DNA from: Candidatus Levybacteria bacterium RIFCSPLOWO2_01_FULL_42_15
Lineage (GTDB): Bacteria > Patescibacteriota > Microgenomatia > Levybacterales > UBA12049
DNA: 10,816 nt
Assembly: GCA_001784055.1 (NCBI GenBank)
Contig: MFOZ01000007.1
Span: forward strand, 1-10,816
Direction: 5' to 3'
Shown here: in pieces, positions 1 to 6,624 of the stretch
Layout: every line of letters starts with the position of its first letter
Numbering within the stretch: the first letter of the stretch is position 1
Translations under genes and position numbers: made by a program
Notes under the pieces: generated by a model
Told to the model about the DNA's origin: nothing
What the model saw: only the letters and a program-made list of their open reading frames with translations
Database searches by the model: none

Positions 1-743
1 GTCTCATTCTCAAGATAAAAATATTTGTGATATTGCGTATAGGGAATTTCTTGCTGAAACTCTGCCACAACTTTTTTGAATAAAGGGAAATTAGTTATGG
101 CAAAGCGAGAAATCACCAATAAATCGTAAGCCGTTGAAAATTGATCTCCGTCTCCTTGAAGCCCGGACGGATTCGTAAAATTAGTGTTTGACAATCCAAG
201 GCTTTTTACCTTTTCATTCATAGCCTCAATAAATGCATTCCTTCCATAAGGATAGTTACGCGCAAGAACCTCTGAAGCATCATTCCCTGAAACAAGCATA
301 ACGCCATACAAAAGCTCCTCAAGCGTAAGTATTTCTCCTGTCGATAAACCCATGCTGTTTTCCCCCACCAGCGCCTCTTTCTCCACGATGTAGCGGTCAT
401 TTTCTACCCTATGCTCAAGAGCAACAATTGCGGTCATCACCTTGGTGAGAGAGGCTACCGGCAGTTTTTCTCCCGGGTTTTTTGCAAATAACGTTTTTTC
501 CGTAGTGAGATCATACACAAGACCCCCCGTTGCTGATATCTCCGGTTGAGGAATAACGCTTGTGCTTACTTGGTCTATCCGAGGAAGCCACACATCAAGC
601 GTTGAAACCTGTTTGTTCGTCATCTGAGATAAAAAATCAGGGAGAGGAACCTCAATCCTTGAGAATCCATTCTGTAATCGAATAACAGAAAGCAAAACAA
701 GCAAAACAAATAATCCGATGGGTAGAAATATCAGTTTTTTCAC
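1..743 (-). CDS. D-alanyl-D-alanine carboxypeptidase (peptidase S11, DacA/PBP5-like), C-terminus beyond window
   Basis: Partial gene read from the complementary strand; 247 codons are present and the frame is open to the left edge. The family removes the terminal D-Ala from peptidoglycan stem pentapeptides outside the membrane. Residues 4-21 form a hydrophobic signal or anchor segment, a spacer follows, and the S11 domain begins near residue 70. The active-site tetrad SLTK (S98 nucleophile, K101 base) sits in PVASLTKVMTAIVALE, and the second motif SGN is at 152-154 (LVSGNDASE). NPSGL near 191-195 is also typical. The KTG motif would lie outside the window. The GTG start overlaps the rarA stop as GTGA, so translation is probably coupled to rarA; no Shine-Dalgarno sequence is obvious. 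Family assignment is firm; the exact subtype (DacA, DacF or other) is not decided. Confidence 0.9.
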   Translation of the reverse strand, partial: MKKLIFLPIGLFVLLVLLSVIRLQNGFSRIEVPLPDFLSQMTNKQVSTLDVWLPRIDQVSTSVIPQPEISATGGLVYDLTTEKTLFAKNPGEKLPVASLTKVMTAIVALEHRVENDRYIVEKEALVGENSMGLSTGEILTLEELLYGVMLVSGNDASEVLARNYPYGRNAFIEAMNEKVKSLGLSNTNFTNPSGLQGDGDQFSTAYDLLVISRFAITNFPLFKKVVAEFQQEIPYTQYHKYFYLENE

Positions 744-1942
744 GGGGTAAAAAATTTCTTTTTCTTAAGCTTTTCAGGCAGAAAAGAACCACCCTTGGAA
801 GGACCCACGTACACTTCTGACCATGTATAATCCTTGGCGTATCCTAATTTTTTCATAAGTTTGGTTGGCGCGTTTCTAAGAACTAGTGGAACCGGCTCAT
901 TCGGGAACTCATACACCGCCTTTTTCGCTTTAGAAAGCGCATTGGGAACAGACCGAGACTTTGGCGCTTTGGCAAGGTAAATGCTAATATGGGAAAGGAT
1001 GAGTTGCGCTTCCGGCATGCCGATTTTGTGGACCGCTTCAAAACACGCGTTTGCTTGAATTAACGCGCCTCGGTCGGCAAGCCCAATATCCTCGGACGCA
1101 AATATAATCATTCGCCTCGCAACAAACTTGGGATCTTCTCCGCTTTCTAACATTCTTACCAGATAGTAGAGAGCGGCATCCACATCGCTTGCGCGCATGG
1201 ACTTTATGAATGCGCTGATCAGATTGTAATGCTCTTCTCCTGTTTTGTCATACAATCCTGCAGACTTGGTCTGAAAAACATCTTGGATGGTGACTGTGGA
1301 AATTACCTTCTGTGAATATTGAACGACTGCAATCTCAAGGCTGTTCAAAAGAACCCGACCGTCTCCGCCGGATAACCTAATCGCAAGTTCTTTAGCATCT
1401 TTTTCTATAGACTTTTTGTATGATCCTAATCCCCGTTTTGTATCTCTAAGCGCTTTATCAGCAAGGATTGCAAGCTCATTTTGAGAAAGGCCTTGCAAAA
1501 CAAACACTTTACATCTGCTTAATAACGCAGATATGATCTCAAAGGATGGGTTTTCTGTGGTCGCTCCAATCAAAATAATCAAGCCGTTCTCCACGTGAGG
1601 AAGTAATCTGTCTTGTTGAGCTTTATTCCACCGATGGATCTCATCAATAAACAAAATCGTTCTTGTTCCGATACGCTGGTTTTCTTGGGCTGTTGAAACT
1701 ACCCGTGTTAGGTCATCTTTTCCAGCGCTGACTCCGGACAACGCGTGAAAGTCTGTTTTTGTCTGATGCGCAATAAGATATGCAAGGGTTGTTTTTCCGC
1801 TACCCGGCGGACCCCAAAATATACAAGAAAAAAGGGAACCGGACTCGATCATTCGCCTGATCACGGCTCCTTTTTCAATCAAATGAGGCTGCCCCACAAA
1901 CTCTTCAAGGCTTTGCGGACGCATGCGACAGGCAATATTCAT
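740..1942 (-). CDS. rarA: Replication-associated recombination protein A (RarA/MgsA AAA+ ATPase)
   Basis: RarA belongs to the clamp-loader-like AAA+ family (RarA/Mgs1/WRNIP1) that acts at stalled replication forks. The 400-residue protein shows the family order: RMRPQSLEEFVGQ near the N-terminus, Walker A GPPGSGKT at 44-51, Walker B ILFIDEIHR at 96-104, sensor 1 GATTENPSFE at 126-135 and the arginine-finger segment ALLSRC at 139-144. The C-terminal tetramerisation part is recognisable in FASEDIGLAD and in the closing FLPEKLKKKKFF. It lacks the short N-terminal extension seen in E. coli RarA but is otherwise complete. The ATG start leaves 8 nt after the upstream hydrolase gene. A TATAAT lies 7 nt before the ATG and overlaps the hydrolase stop codon, so a second, leaderless transcript is possible. 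The carboxypeptidase gene follows with a 4-nt overlap. Confidence 0.96.
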   Translation of the reverse strand: MNIACRMRPQSLEEFVGQPHLIEKGAVIRRMIESGSLFSCIFWGPPGSGKTTLAYLIAHQTKTDFHALSGVSAGKDDLTRVVSTAQENQRIGTRTILFIDEIHRWNKAQQDRLLPHVENGLIILIGATTENPSFEIISALLSRCKVFVLQGLSQNELAILADKALRDTKRGLGSYKKSIEKDAKELAIRLSGGDGRVLLNSLEIAVVQYSQKVISTVTIQDVFQTKSAGLYDKTGEEHYNLISAFIKSMRASDVDAALYYLVRMLESGEDPKFVARRMIIFASEDIGLADRGALIQANACFEAVHKIGMPEAQLILSHISIYLAKAPKSRSVPNALSKAKKAVYEFPNEPVPLVLRNAPTKLMKKLGYAKDYTWSEVYVGPSKGGSFLPEKLKKKKFFTP

Positions 1943-1949
1943 ACTCTCT

Positions 1950-1955
1950 ATTATA
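1950..1955 (-). promoter_or_regulatory. Possible internal -10 box for rarA
   Basis: The complementary strand reads TATAAT, a perfect -10 consensus, 7 nt upstream of the rarA ATG. It shares bases with the TAA stop of the upstream hydrolase. No convincing -35 box is present at 17 nt (TATTCA). It fits the leaderless pattern of other genes here, but one hexamer in AT-rich DNA is weak evidence. Confidence 0.35.
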
Positions 1956-2952
1956 GTCTCTCCTTAAAAAACTGAATACTTTTTTCCATGACCGTACTCC
2001 AGCTTCCTTTTGAAAAGTTGTGATCTTCAGAAGGATATGTGTAATATTCTATATCTTTTGAAAGCAGACTCATTTCATCCCTAAATTGATCAGACCATCT
2101 TAACGGAACCGCTTCATCATTTTCCGCTTGATGTAGCTGCATTGGAGACGTAATCCATTTATAGTAATTTTGAGGAGAATAGCTCTGAGCGTCATACTCT
2201 TTTTCAAAATCCGCAACCACTTTTCTAAGCGCCTTACCATGATCATCAAACTCATCCGTAAAATACAAAATAGAATAGGGGAATGGCTTGGTGACAGGGT
2301 TCCACAGAACGAGCGGATACGGTTTTCCTAGGATCGAAGAAACCGCAAGCGCGATATGTCCTCCGTTGCTATGCCCCCATATGCCAATTTTATGAGGATC
2401 AACCTTTGCTTGTTCGTTTACCGTTTGCAGCGCCTGGTTCAAAGACCCTACCGACGCAATAAGACTAAGGGATGTTGTGTAGACTTCAAACCGCTCCTCT
2501 ATGGAATTTGTTGACGGCGAATCCGACTCCCCATATCCCAAAAAGTCAGGAGAAAGGCTTATAAATCCGTTTTGAGCAAGATTCTCGGAGGATTTTCTGG
2601 TTCCTTCACCTGTTGTATATATCTCTTTATCAATGTATCCTCTGAATTGAATAACAATAGGGTATTCGCCCTCTTTTGAAGGAATACTTGCAAGTCCGCT
2701 TACTCTTTTTTCTGCGTCATAAAAATAAAATATGTATGAGCTGTAACCTGATCCATCTTTGATCTTTCTTCCAAAGGTGATGGGCTGAAGAAAGAAAAGA
2801 CGTTCTCTTAGCCGCTCAAACGTATACTTTTCAAGCTTTTTTTCTACTCCAAGAGGATTTAATAGGGGAGCGTTTTGGAAAAAAAATGCGTAGATCCCAA
2901 AAGGTATCGCTATCATCAGAACAAAAAGAAGTCCCGCTATCAAAGCTTTCAT
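1951..2952 (-). CDS. Membrane-anchored alpha/beta hydrolase (prolyl-oligopeptidase/esterase-like)
   Basis: A 333-residue serine hydrolase, probably tethered outside the cytoplasmic membrane. Residues 4-25 are a strongly hydrophobic N-terminal segment. The alpha/beta-hydrolase fold shows an oxyanion-side strand YPIVIQFRGY (97-106), the nucleophile elbow GHSNGG with S195, the acid in ENDEAVP (D279) and the catalytic histidine in SEDHNF (H311). SPDFLGYGESDSP (134-146) is typical of S9-type peptidases and acyl esterases. The substrate cannot be told: peptide, ester and polysaccharide-acetyl substrates are all possible. The ATG start has a good ribosome binding site, AAAGGTG with 5 nt spacing. The gene is divergent from the exported coiled-coil gene with only 64 bp between start codons, and it leads a tandem cluster with rarA and the carboxypeptidase, which may be convenience rather than shared function. 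Confidence 0.85.
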   Translation of the reverse strand: MKALIAGLLFVLMIAIPFGIYAFFFQNAPLLNPLGVEKKLEKYTFERLRERLFFLQPITFGRKIKDGSGYSSYIFYFYDAEKRVSGLASIPSKEGEYPIVIQFRGYIDKEIYTTGEGTRKSSENLAQNGFISLSPDFLGYGESDSPSTNSIEERFEVYTTSLSLIASVGSLNQALQTVNEQAKVDPHKIGIWGHSNGGHIALAVSSILGKPYPLVLWNPVTKPFPYSILYFTDEFDDHGKALRKVVADFEKEYDAQSYSPQNYYKWITSPMQLHQAENDEAVPLRWSDQFRDEMSLLSKDIEYYTYPSEDHNFSKGSWSTVMEKSIQFFKERL

Positions 2953-2957
2953 AAAAG

Positions 2958-2964
2958 CACCTTT
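2958..2964 (-). promoter_or_regulatory. Ribosome binding site of the alpha/beta hydrolase gene
   Basis: AAAGGTG on the complementary strand, 5 nt before the ATG. It is one of only two clear Shine-Dalgarno sequences in the window. Confidence 0.7.
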
Positions 2965-2977
2965 ACGCTACCATCTC

Positions 2978-3007
2978 TTGACATCAAAAGCAATTATTTT
3001 GTATGCT
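2978..3007 (+). promoter_or_regulatory. Promoter of the exported coiled-coil gene (TTGACA-18-TATGCT)
   Basis: A perfect -35 TTGACA (2978-2983) and a -10 TATGCT (3002-3007) are separated by 18 nt. The ATG at 3017 lies 9 nt after the -10 box, so the mRNA should have almost no 5' leader. The -35 box begins with TTG, in frame with the gene, which would mislead an ORF caller. Confidence 0.8.
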
Positions 3008-3016
3008 AGAGTAGTT

Positions 3017-3736
3017 ATGCCATTCGTTCATTTCATGGTAATAAGTATTGCTCTGCTTTCGCTTTTCGGAGGTATGCGCAATACTTTTGCGCAAGTCGCC
3101 TCTGATGGGGCGCAAGGTGCAACGCGTGCTGCTCAAAAAAACCAAACACGCCTTTCTCCGAACCAAGTAAAAAACGCCATTACCAAAAGGAGAGACGAAC
3201 GAGTTAGTAGCTTGCAAGAAAAACGGCAAGAAGCCACGGAGAACTTTAAAGAAAAACGGCTTGAGTTCAAAAACAGACTTGACGCCATTCAAGATGCGCA
3301 AAAAAAGCAAGTCGCGCAAAGAATTGACCAAAAAATGGGTCAGCTTAACGCAACACATACAGCGCGTATGAACAACATATTGGAATCGTTTGATCAACTT
3401 CTGGGGCGCTTCATAGAAAAAGCGCAGAATCTTCAAAAAGAGGGGGTTGACGCTTTAAGAGTTGATGAAGCAATTTCTCAAGCGCAACATGCGATTGCTA
3501 CAGCTCAATTCGCGGTAGAAGCCCAGGCAGGAAAGGATTACGTTATTGTCATTGAAGGAGATGAAACATTAAAAGGGGATTTCAAAACCAAAATCGCCCA
3601 ACTTCGTCAGGATTTGACCGTCGCAAAAAATCTTATTATAGAAGCAAAAAAAGCAATAGCGCTGGTTGCGCGAGAACTTGCATTAGTGCGAAAACAGGGA
3701 AGGAACCAAAACACGTCAACTCAATCAGCTCGATAA
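3017..3736 (+). CDS. Exported coiled-coil protein, function unknown
   Basis: I do not recognise a named family. From ATG 3017 the protein has 239 residues: a signal peptide (hydrophobic core about 4-19, likely cut after TFA at 23-25), then an almost wholly helical, highly charged body. Residues 50-145 are rich in K, E, Q and R with heptad-like spacing, suggesting a long coiled coil; 150-225 continues with Ala-rich helices. There are no cysteines, no C-terminal membrane segment and no LPXTG-like signal. The frame stays open upstream to a TTG at 2978, but that TTG is the first base triplet of the -35 box, so I chose 3017. The next gene begins 3 nt after the stop, so the two are co-transcribed. 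A periplasmic or surface spacer or scaffold role is only inference. Confidence 0.8.
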   Translation: MPFVHFMVISIALLSLFGGMRNTFAQVASDGAQGATRAAQKNQTRLSPNQVKNAITKRRDERVSSLQEKRQEATENFKEKRLEFKNRLDAIQDAQKKQVAQRIDQKMGQLNATHTARMNNILESFDQLLGRFIEKAQNLQKEGVDALRVDEAISQAQHAIATAQFAVEAQAGKDYVIVIEGDETLKGDFKTKIAQLRQDLTVAKNLIIEAKKAIALVARELALVRKQGRNQNTSTQSAR

Positions 3737-3739
3737 CGT

Positions 3740-4093
3740 ATGAACGAACAACCTATCAATCAACAACCACAACAGATACAACCGCAACCGCAATCATTTA
3801 CTGGAGAGTCGTCTCCTGTACAAGAGCAAAAAAAGAGCAATAGCGCAACCATGATTTTTATTCTTGTTGGTCTTCTTATTATCGCGGCAATCGCGTATCT
3901 TGCATTCTCTCTCATAGCAAAAAACATAAATCCCCAAAAATCATTATCCCTGAGCGCATCTCCATCACCAACCCCAACGCCTTCCCCCATTCCTCTTCTT
4001 TCGGATGAGGAACAAGAAGTAGCAACAATTGAGATAAACAGCGGTTTAGATACGGATCTCTCTCTCATCGAACAAGACCTTAATTCTCTCTAG
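3740..4093 (+). CDS. Small single-pass membrane protein with Q/P-rich head and S/P/T linker
   Basis: Hypothetical protein of 117 residues. Residues 1-30 are rich in Gln and Pro (repeated QPQ), 37-60 form one transmembrane helix, 70-87 are a Ser/Pro/Thr linker (SPSPTPTPSP), and the C-terminus is acidic, ending SLIEQDLNSL. With the KK at 31-32 before the helix and the lack of a signal peptide, the Q/P head is probably cytoplasmic and the linker and tail outside. Such S/P/T stalks are common in surface proteins of Candidate Phyla bacteria (general impression, not a search result). It lies 3 nt after the exported coiled-coil gene without its own Shine-Dalgarno sequence, so translation probably depends on re-initiation. 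No catalytic motif was seen. A partner or anchor for the coiled-coil protein is possible. Confidence 0.75.
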   Translation: MNEQPINQQPQQIQPQPQSFTGESSPVQEQKKSNSATMIFILVGLLIIAAIAYLAFSLIAKNINPQKSLSLSASPSPTPTPSPIPLLSDEEQEVATIEINSGLDTDLSLIEQDLNSL

Positions 4094-4124
4094 TTTCTCT
4101 AGTTCTAAAAGTTCAATTAAAGTC

Positions 4125-4155
4125 TTGACTGCATATATGTTGTTTCTCTTATAGT
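4125..4155 (+). promoter_or_regulatory. Possible upstream promoter for the sortase gene
   Basis: TTGACT (4125-4130) is followed by TATAGT (4150-4155) at 19 nt, or TTATAG at 18 nt. If used, the leader would be about 58 nt. The 126-bp gap between the small membrane protein and the sortase gene holds this, the closer extended -10 below, and no clear terminator hairpin. Confidence 0.45.
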
Positions 4156-4198
4156 ACCGTAGTCTAGTCTATGATACTAAACAATTTTCTTCATTTTT

Positions 4199-4207
4199 TG
4201 ATACAAT
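4199..4207 (+). promoter_or_regulatory. Extended -10 promoter of the sortase gene
   Basis: TG-A-TACAAT is an extended -10 element, 12 nt before the ATG at 4220. Transcription would start about 4-6 nt before the start codon. No good -35 box is present, which extended -10 promoters tolerate. Confidence 0.55.
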
Positions 4208-4219
4208 GCTGTTTCTATT

Positions 4220-4702
4220 ATGAAAAGTGCTATTGTTAGCTTCTGTATCTTTCTGACAGCCTTTCTTTTCTTTTCTCCTCGTGCCCTTGCGTTTGAATTC
4301 AAGGAACAACCCCATACCATTATCATTCCGTCCGTTAATATATCCCTCCCGGTTCACCTTGCCAAAATCCAATACAATACTTGGGAGGTAAGAACAGACG
4401 GCGCCTCATTTGGAGAGGGGAGTTCTTTACCGGGAAACAACGGCAACACTGTTATATTTTCCCACGCGCTTCCCCGTTTATTTGGTCCACTTGTTACTAT
4501 CCGCGTGGGGGATACCATTTACCTTTTCTCCCAAACTGATTGGTTTGTCTACCGAGTAACCGAAATTCTTGAGGTGAATCCGGAAGATATTTATGTCATT
4601 CATAAAGCAAGCGGCAAGCAACTTACTCTCTATACCTGCACAGGAGAGAAATACGAAAAGCGTCACGTTGTTAAGGCGCATCTTGTCACAACAATCCATT
4701 GA
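4220..4702 (+). CDS. Sortase family transpeptidase
   Basis: Sortases cut a C-terminal sorting motif of surface proteins and join them to an amine acceptor outside the membrane. This 160-residue protein has a signal peptide (hydrophobic 4-19, ALA at 22-24 as possible cleavage site) and a compact sortase barrel. The catalytic triad is visible: H82 in VIFSHALPR, C140 in LTLYTCTG and R148 in EKYEKRHVV. IPSVNISLPV (36-45) is the usual first strand. The TLxTC form and small size suit the class D/E/F-like single-domain group; I do not assign a class. It lacks a C-terminal membrane segment, so it is held by its uncleaved N-terminus or released. It has its own promoter. No protein in the window carries a C-terminal LPXTG-type signal with membrane helix and basic tail, so its substrates are encoded elsewhere. 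Confidence 0.92.
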   Translation: MKSAIVSFCIFLTAFLFFSPRALAFEFKEQPHTIIIPSVNISLPVHLAKIQYNTWEVRTDGASFGEGSSLPGNNGNTVIFSHALPRLFGPLVTIRVGDTIYLFSQTDWFVYRVTEILEVNPEDIYVIHKASGKQLTLYTCTGEKYEKRHVVKAHLVTTIH

Positions 4703-4709
4703 CCCCATG

Positions 4710-4739
4710 TTGACACTCTTCCTATTCTTTTGCTAGAAT
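4710..4739 (+). promoter_or_regulatory. Promoter of the PBP-like gene (TTGACA-18-TGC-TAGAAT)
   Basis: A perfect TTGACA (4710-4715), an 18-nt spacer and TAGAAT (4734-4739) preceded by TG-C form a strong promoter with an extended -10. The start would be near 4746, giving a leader of about 26 nt before ATG 4772, with no Shine-Dalgarno sequence in it. It begins 8 nt after the sortase stop codon. Confidence 0.75.
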
Positions 4740-4742
4740 AGG
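4721..4742 (+). repeat. Perfect 8-bp inverted repeat across the -10 box
   Basis: CCTATTCT (4721-4728) and AGAATAGG (4735-4742) are exact inverted copies with a 6-nt centre. The right arm covers most of the -10 hexamer. No T-run follows, so it is not a standard intrinsic terminator. An operator for a dimeric repressor is a reasonable guess. Confidence 0.6.
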
Positions 4743-4771
4743 CTCCCCTGTCCATAATCTGCCTCAAAATC

Positions 4772-6154
4772 ATGAAACAATTAAAGCGGATTCAATTATA
4801 CACAGCGCTCTGTCTATTGAGGATTCTCTCTGCTATTCTTTTTGTCGGCAAGAAAGAAACAATTTATATTACATCCTTTCTCCAGAAGATTTCTTATTGG
4901 GAAAAACAGTATCAACTATTTCGTGCGTTAAAGCGATTGCTTCTTGTCATTGTTGTATCGAGCATACTAACTACTGTTTATCAGTTTCAGAAAGATATTC
5001 CCCTTCCTAAAACAGCTGATGACATTCCTACACCAAAAACGCTTTCTTTGTATGACACAAACGGAACGCTCTTATTCAGCCTGTTTGAAAAAAACAAAGA
5101 CGTACCCGAACCCATACCAGATCTCCTTGTGAGGGCAACAGAAACGTATTACGGGAGGCCAATTGCAGATCTTCTTGCAAAAAGACTTCTTATAAACAAT
5201 GACGCCCCAATGAAACATCGCGTTCTTTCTCTCAAGCTTTCTATACAGATGTCCAAAAAGAATCTTACGTCGCTTTATTTCCAAACGACACCATTTCAAG
5301 ATGTTTTAGGCGCGATCGGAGCATCAAAACGATTTTTTAACAAACCCCTTTCACGTCTTTCCGAATACGAACTGCTTTTTCTAGCAACAAATCAAAGTGA
5401 TTACCCCCTTCCATCAATTACCAAACAGGAAGCGGAAAACAAAATAGAAAACCTATCTGCCGCCATGCAAAAAAACAATGCTATTCCTCAATCTAAGCTC
5501 GCAAAAATCCTCGCGCAAAAGTCAACGTTCTCTCTTTTACCTGCGTATAAACGCGCTCCGCACGCGGTTGATTTTGCACTCTTTGAGCTGAGAAACCAGT
5601 ATCATCTTTCTTCACTCCTGCAAAATGAAACACGCGTATACACCACTATTGACGCAAGCTTGCAAAACGAATTGCAAAAACAAATCCTTTTAACAGACAA
5701 AGCGTATGTAACCGATATGTCCTATCTTGGCGTGTTGCAACAGACGGCTGAAGTAGTTGTTCTTATTGCCTCAAGCCGATACTTTGAAAACCCCTCTGAT
5801 CGCTCTTTCAGACACATCGCTTACCTTCTTAACGCATATAAACAGGCTTCAAAACGTGATGCTATTACCATTATTCAATCGGTGCAGTCAGGAAAAGACC
5901 TCTCTTACGTAAAAAAAGCAGAACGTCTTTCTCTCTCAAAGTATTTTGACTCATCTAAAAATACTGATGCAAAAGAATATGCTGTTTCTTACCAATCGCG
6001 ATCTTTGGAAGGGATTGTTTTGATTCAATCTCCTCAAAAAGAAAAGGCTTTCGCGCAATCGCTTGCATCTATCTTCATACAGACTGCTCAAAGAAACATA
6101 AGTTTACAACGCATGCAAGCTGCCCTACCTTATGAAAGAAAGGGGGTGAATTAA
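4772..6154 (+). CDS. Shrunken class A penicillin-binding-protein homologue, apparently catalytically dead
   Basis: 460 residues. Hydrophobic stretches at 9-25 and 54-70 anchor it. The rest follows class A PBP order: IPLPKTADDIPTPKTLSLYDTNG (76-98), then a GT51-like part in which RVLSLKLSIQMSKKNLTSLYF (150-170) matches the usual KikEailAleiEkk.sKdeILelYLN, and GAIGASKRFFNKPLSRLSEYELLFLA (180-205) matches the YFgK..LtlaEaAlLA helix. APHAVDFALFELRNQYHLSSLL (262-283) and RVYTTIDASLQNEL (288-301) match the bridge into the transpeptidase. The GT51 signature ED..F..H.G and the GGSTITQQL segment are missing: residue 122 (ATETYYGRP) runs almost directly into the later helix. The transpeptidase SxxK, SxN and KTG motifs are not visible, and the domain is far shorter than normal. 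The frame is intact. A structural or regulatory role in wall synthesis is inferred. LysM gene follows directly. Confidence 0.75.
   Translation: MKQLKRIQLYTALCLLRILSAILFVGKKETIYITSFLQKISYWEKQYQLFRALKRLLLVIVVSSILTTVYQFQKDIPLPKTADDIPTPKTLSLYDTNGTLLFSLFEKNKDVPEPIPDLLVRATETYYGRPIADLLAKRLLINNDAPMKHRVLSLKLSIQMSKKNLTSLYFQTTPFQDVLGAIGASKRFFNKPLSRLSEYELLFLATNQSDYPLPSITKQEAENKIENLSAAMQKNNAIPQSKLAKILAQKSTFSLLPAYKRAPHAVDFALFELRNQYHLSSLLQNETRVYTTIDASLQNELQKQILLTDKAYVTDMSYLGVLQQTAEVVVLIASSRYFENPSDRSFRHIAYLLNAYKQASKRDAITIIQSVQSGKDLSYVKKAERLSLSKYFDSSKNTDAKEYAVSYQSRSLEGIVLIQSPQKEKAFAQSLASIFIQTAQRNISLQRMQAALPYERKGVN
6139..6148 (+). promoter_or_regulatory. Strong ribosome binding site of the LysM gene
   Basis: AAAGGGGGTG lies 6 nt before ATG 6155, close to the consensus AAGGAGGTG, and sits inside the last codons of the PBP-like gene. 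It fixes the LysM start and contrasts with the many genes here that lack any such site. Confidence 0.8.
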
Positions 6155-6619
6155 ATGGCGCGAAGAAAAAAAGAAGAAATTATTCAGGAACAATCGTTAA
6201 CCCAACAAGAACCTGTTTTGGCATCATCCCAAAATGAAGTCATGGATATTCTCAAGAAAAGAGAATTTATCCTGGGACTTGCCACTGTCTTAATTCTTTT
6301 GGGAGGAGCGCTTTTTGCGTATGGGTGGAACAGCTATCAAAAAGGCATTAAAGAAAGCAAGAATCTCTTAAGCTCTCAAACAGAGCAAAAGATGGAGGAG
6401 CAAAAAGAAGATCATGAGAAAACGGACAACGACCTTTCTCAAGTTACCAAACTTGCCGACACATCATTTGCCCTTGTTGTCATACAAGAAGGGGATAGCT
6501 ACGCGAGAATCGCGAGAAAGCTTTGCGGATCGGAAAAACCGGTTGAGCGTCTCTTGGAAATGAACGCAAACAAAACCCTCAAGGCAGGAGATATACTCAA
6601 AGTTGACTGTTCAGAATAA
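6155..6619 (+). CDS. Membrane-anchored LysM-domain protein
   Basis: A 154-residue protein. Residues 1-35 are a charged cytoplasmic head (RRKKEE start), 39-57 one membrane helix, 58-100 a charged, probably helical stalk, and 106-151 a LysM module: ALVVIQEGDSYARIARKLCG...LLEMNANKTLKAGDILKV matches the family pattern of EGDs.w.IA...yG, .N...L..G..L.V. LysM binds the N-acetylglucosamine backbone of peptidoglycan, so this would tie the membrane to the wall. C124 and C152 bracket the module and could form a disulfide, unusual for bacterial LysM but consistent with a thiol-redox operon nearby (inference). The ATG directly follows the TAA of the PBP-like gene with no gap, so the two are one operon and may work together. 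The gene converges on fic with 5 bp between stops and no terminator hairpin. Confidence 0.82.
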   Translation: MARRKKEEIIQEQSLTQQEPVLASSQNEVMDILKKREFILGLATVLILLGGALFAYGWNSYQKGIKESKNLLSSQTEQKMEEQKEDHEKTDNDLSQVTKLADTSFALVVIQEGDSYARIARKLCGSEKPVERLLEMNANKTLKAGDILKVDCSE

Positions 6620-6624
6620 ATCGC

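Noticed and set aside
2984..3436. Long antisense ORF opposite the coiled-coil gene
   Set aside because: It is a shadow of the lysine- and glutamate-rich coding frame; its translation is Phe/Leu/Cys-rich with no domain or start signal.
4694..4746. Terminator at the end of the sortase gene
   Set aside because: The only hairpin there is the palindrome across the next promoter's -10 box, and it is AT-rich with no T-run after it.
4994..5020. LPKTA in the PBP-like protein (residues 78-82) as a sortase recognition motif, given the sortase next door
   Set aside because: It is in the N-terminal third, just after a membrane helix, and not followed by a C-terminal hydrophobic stretch and basic tail. 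The same linker occurs in ordinary class A PBPs (IPLPxT...).
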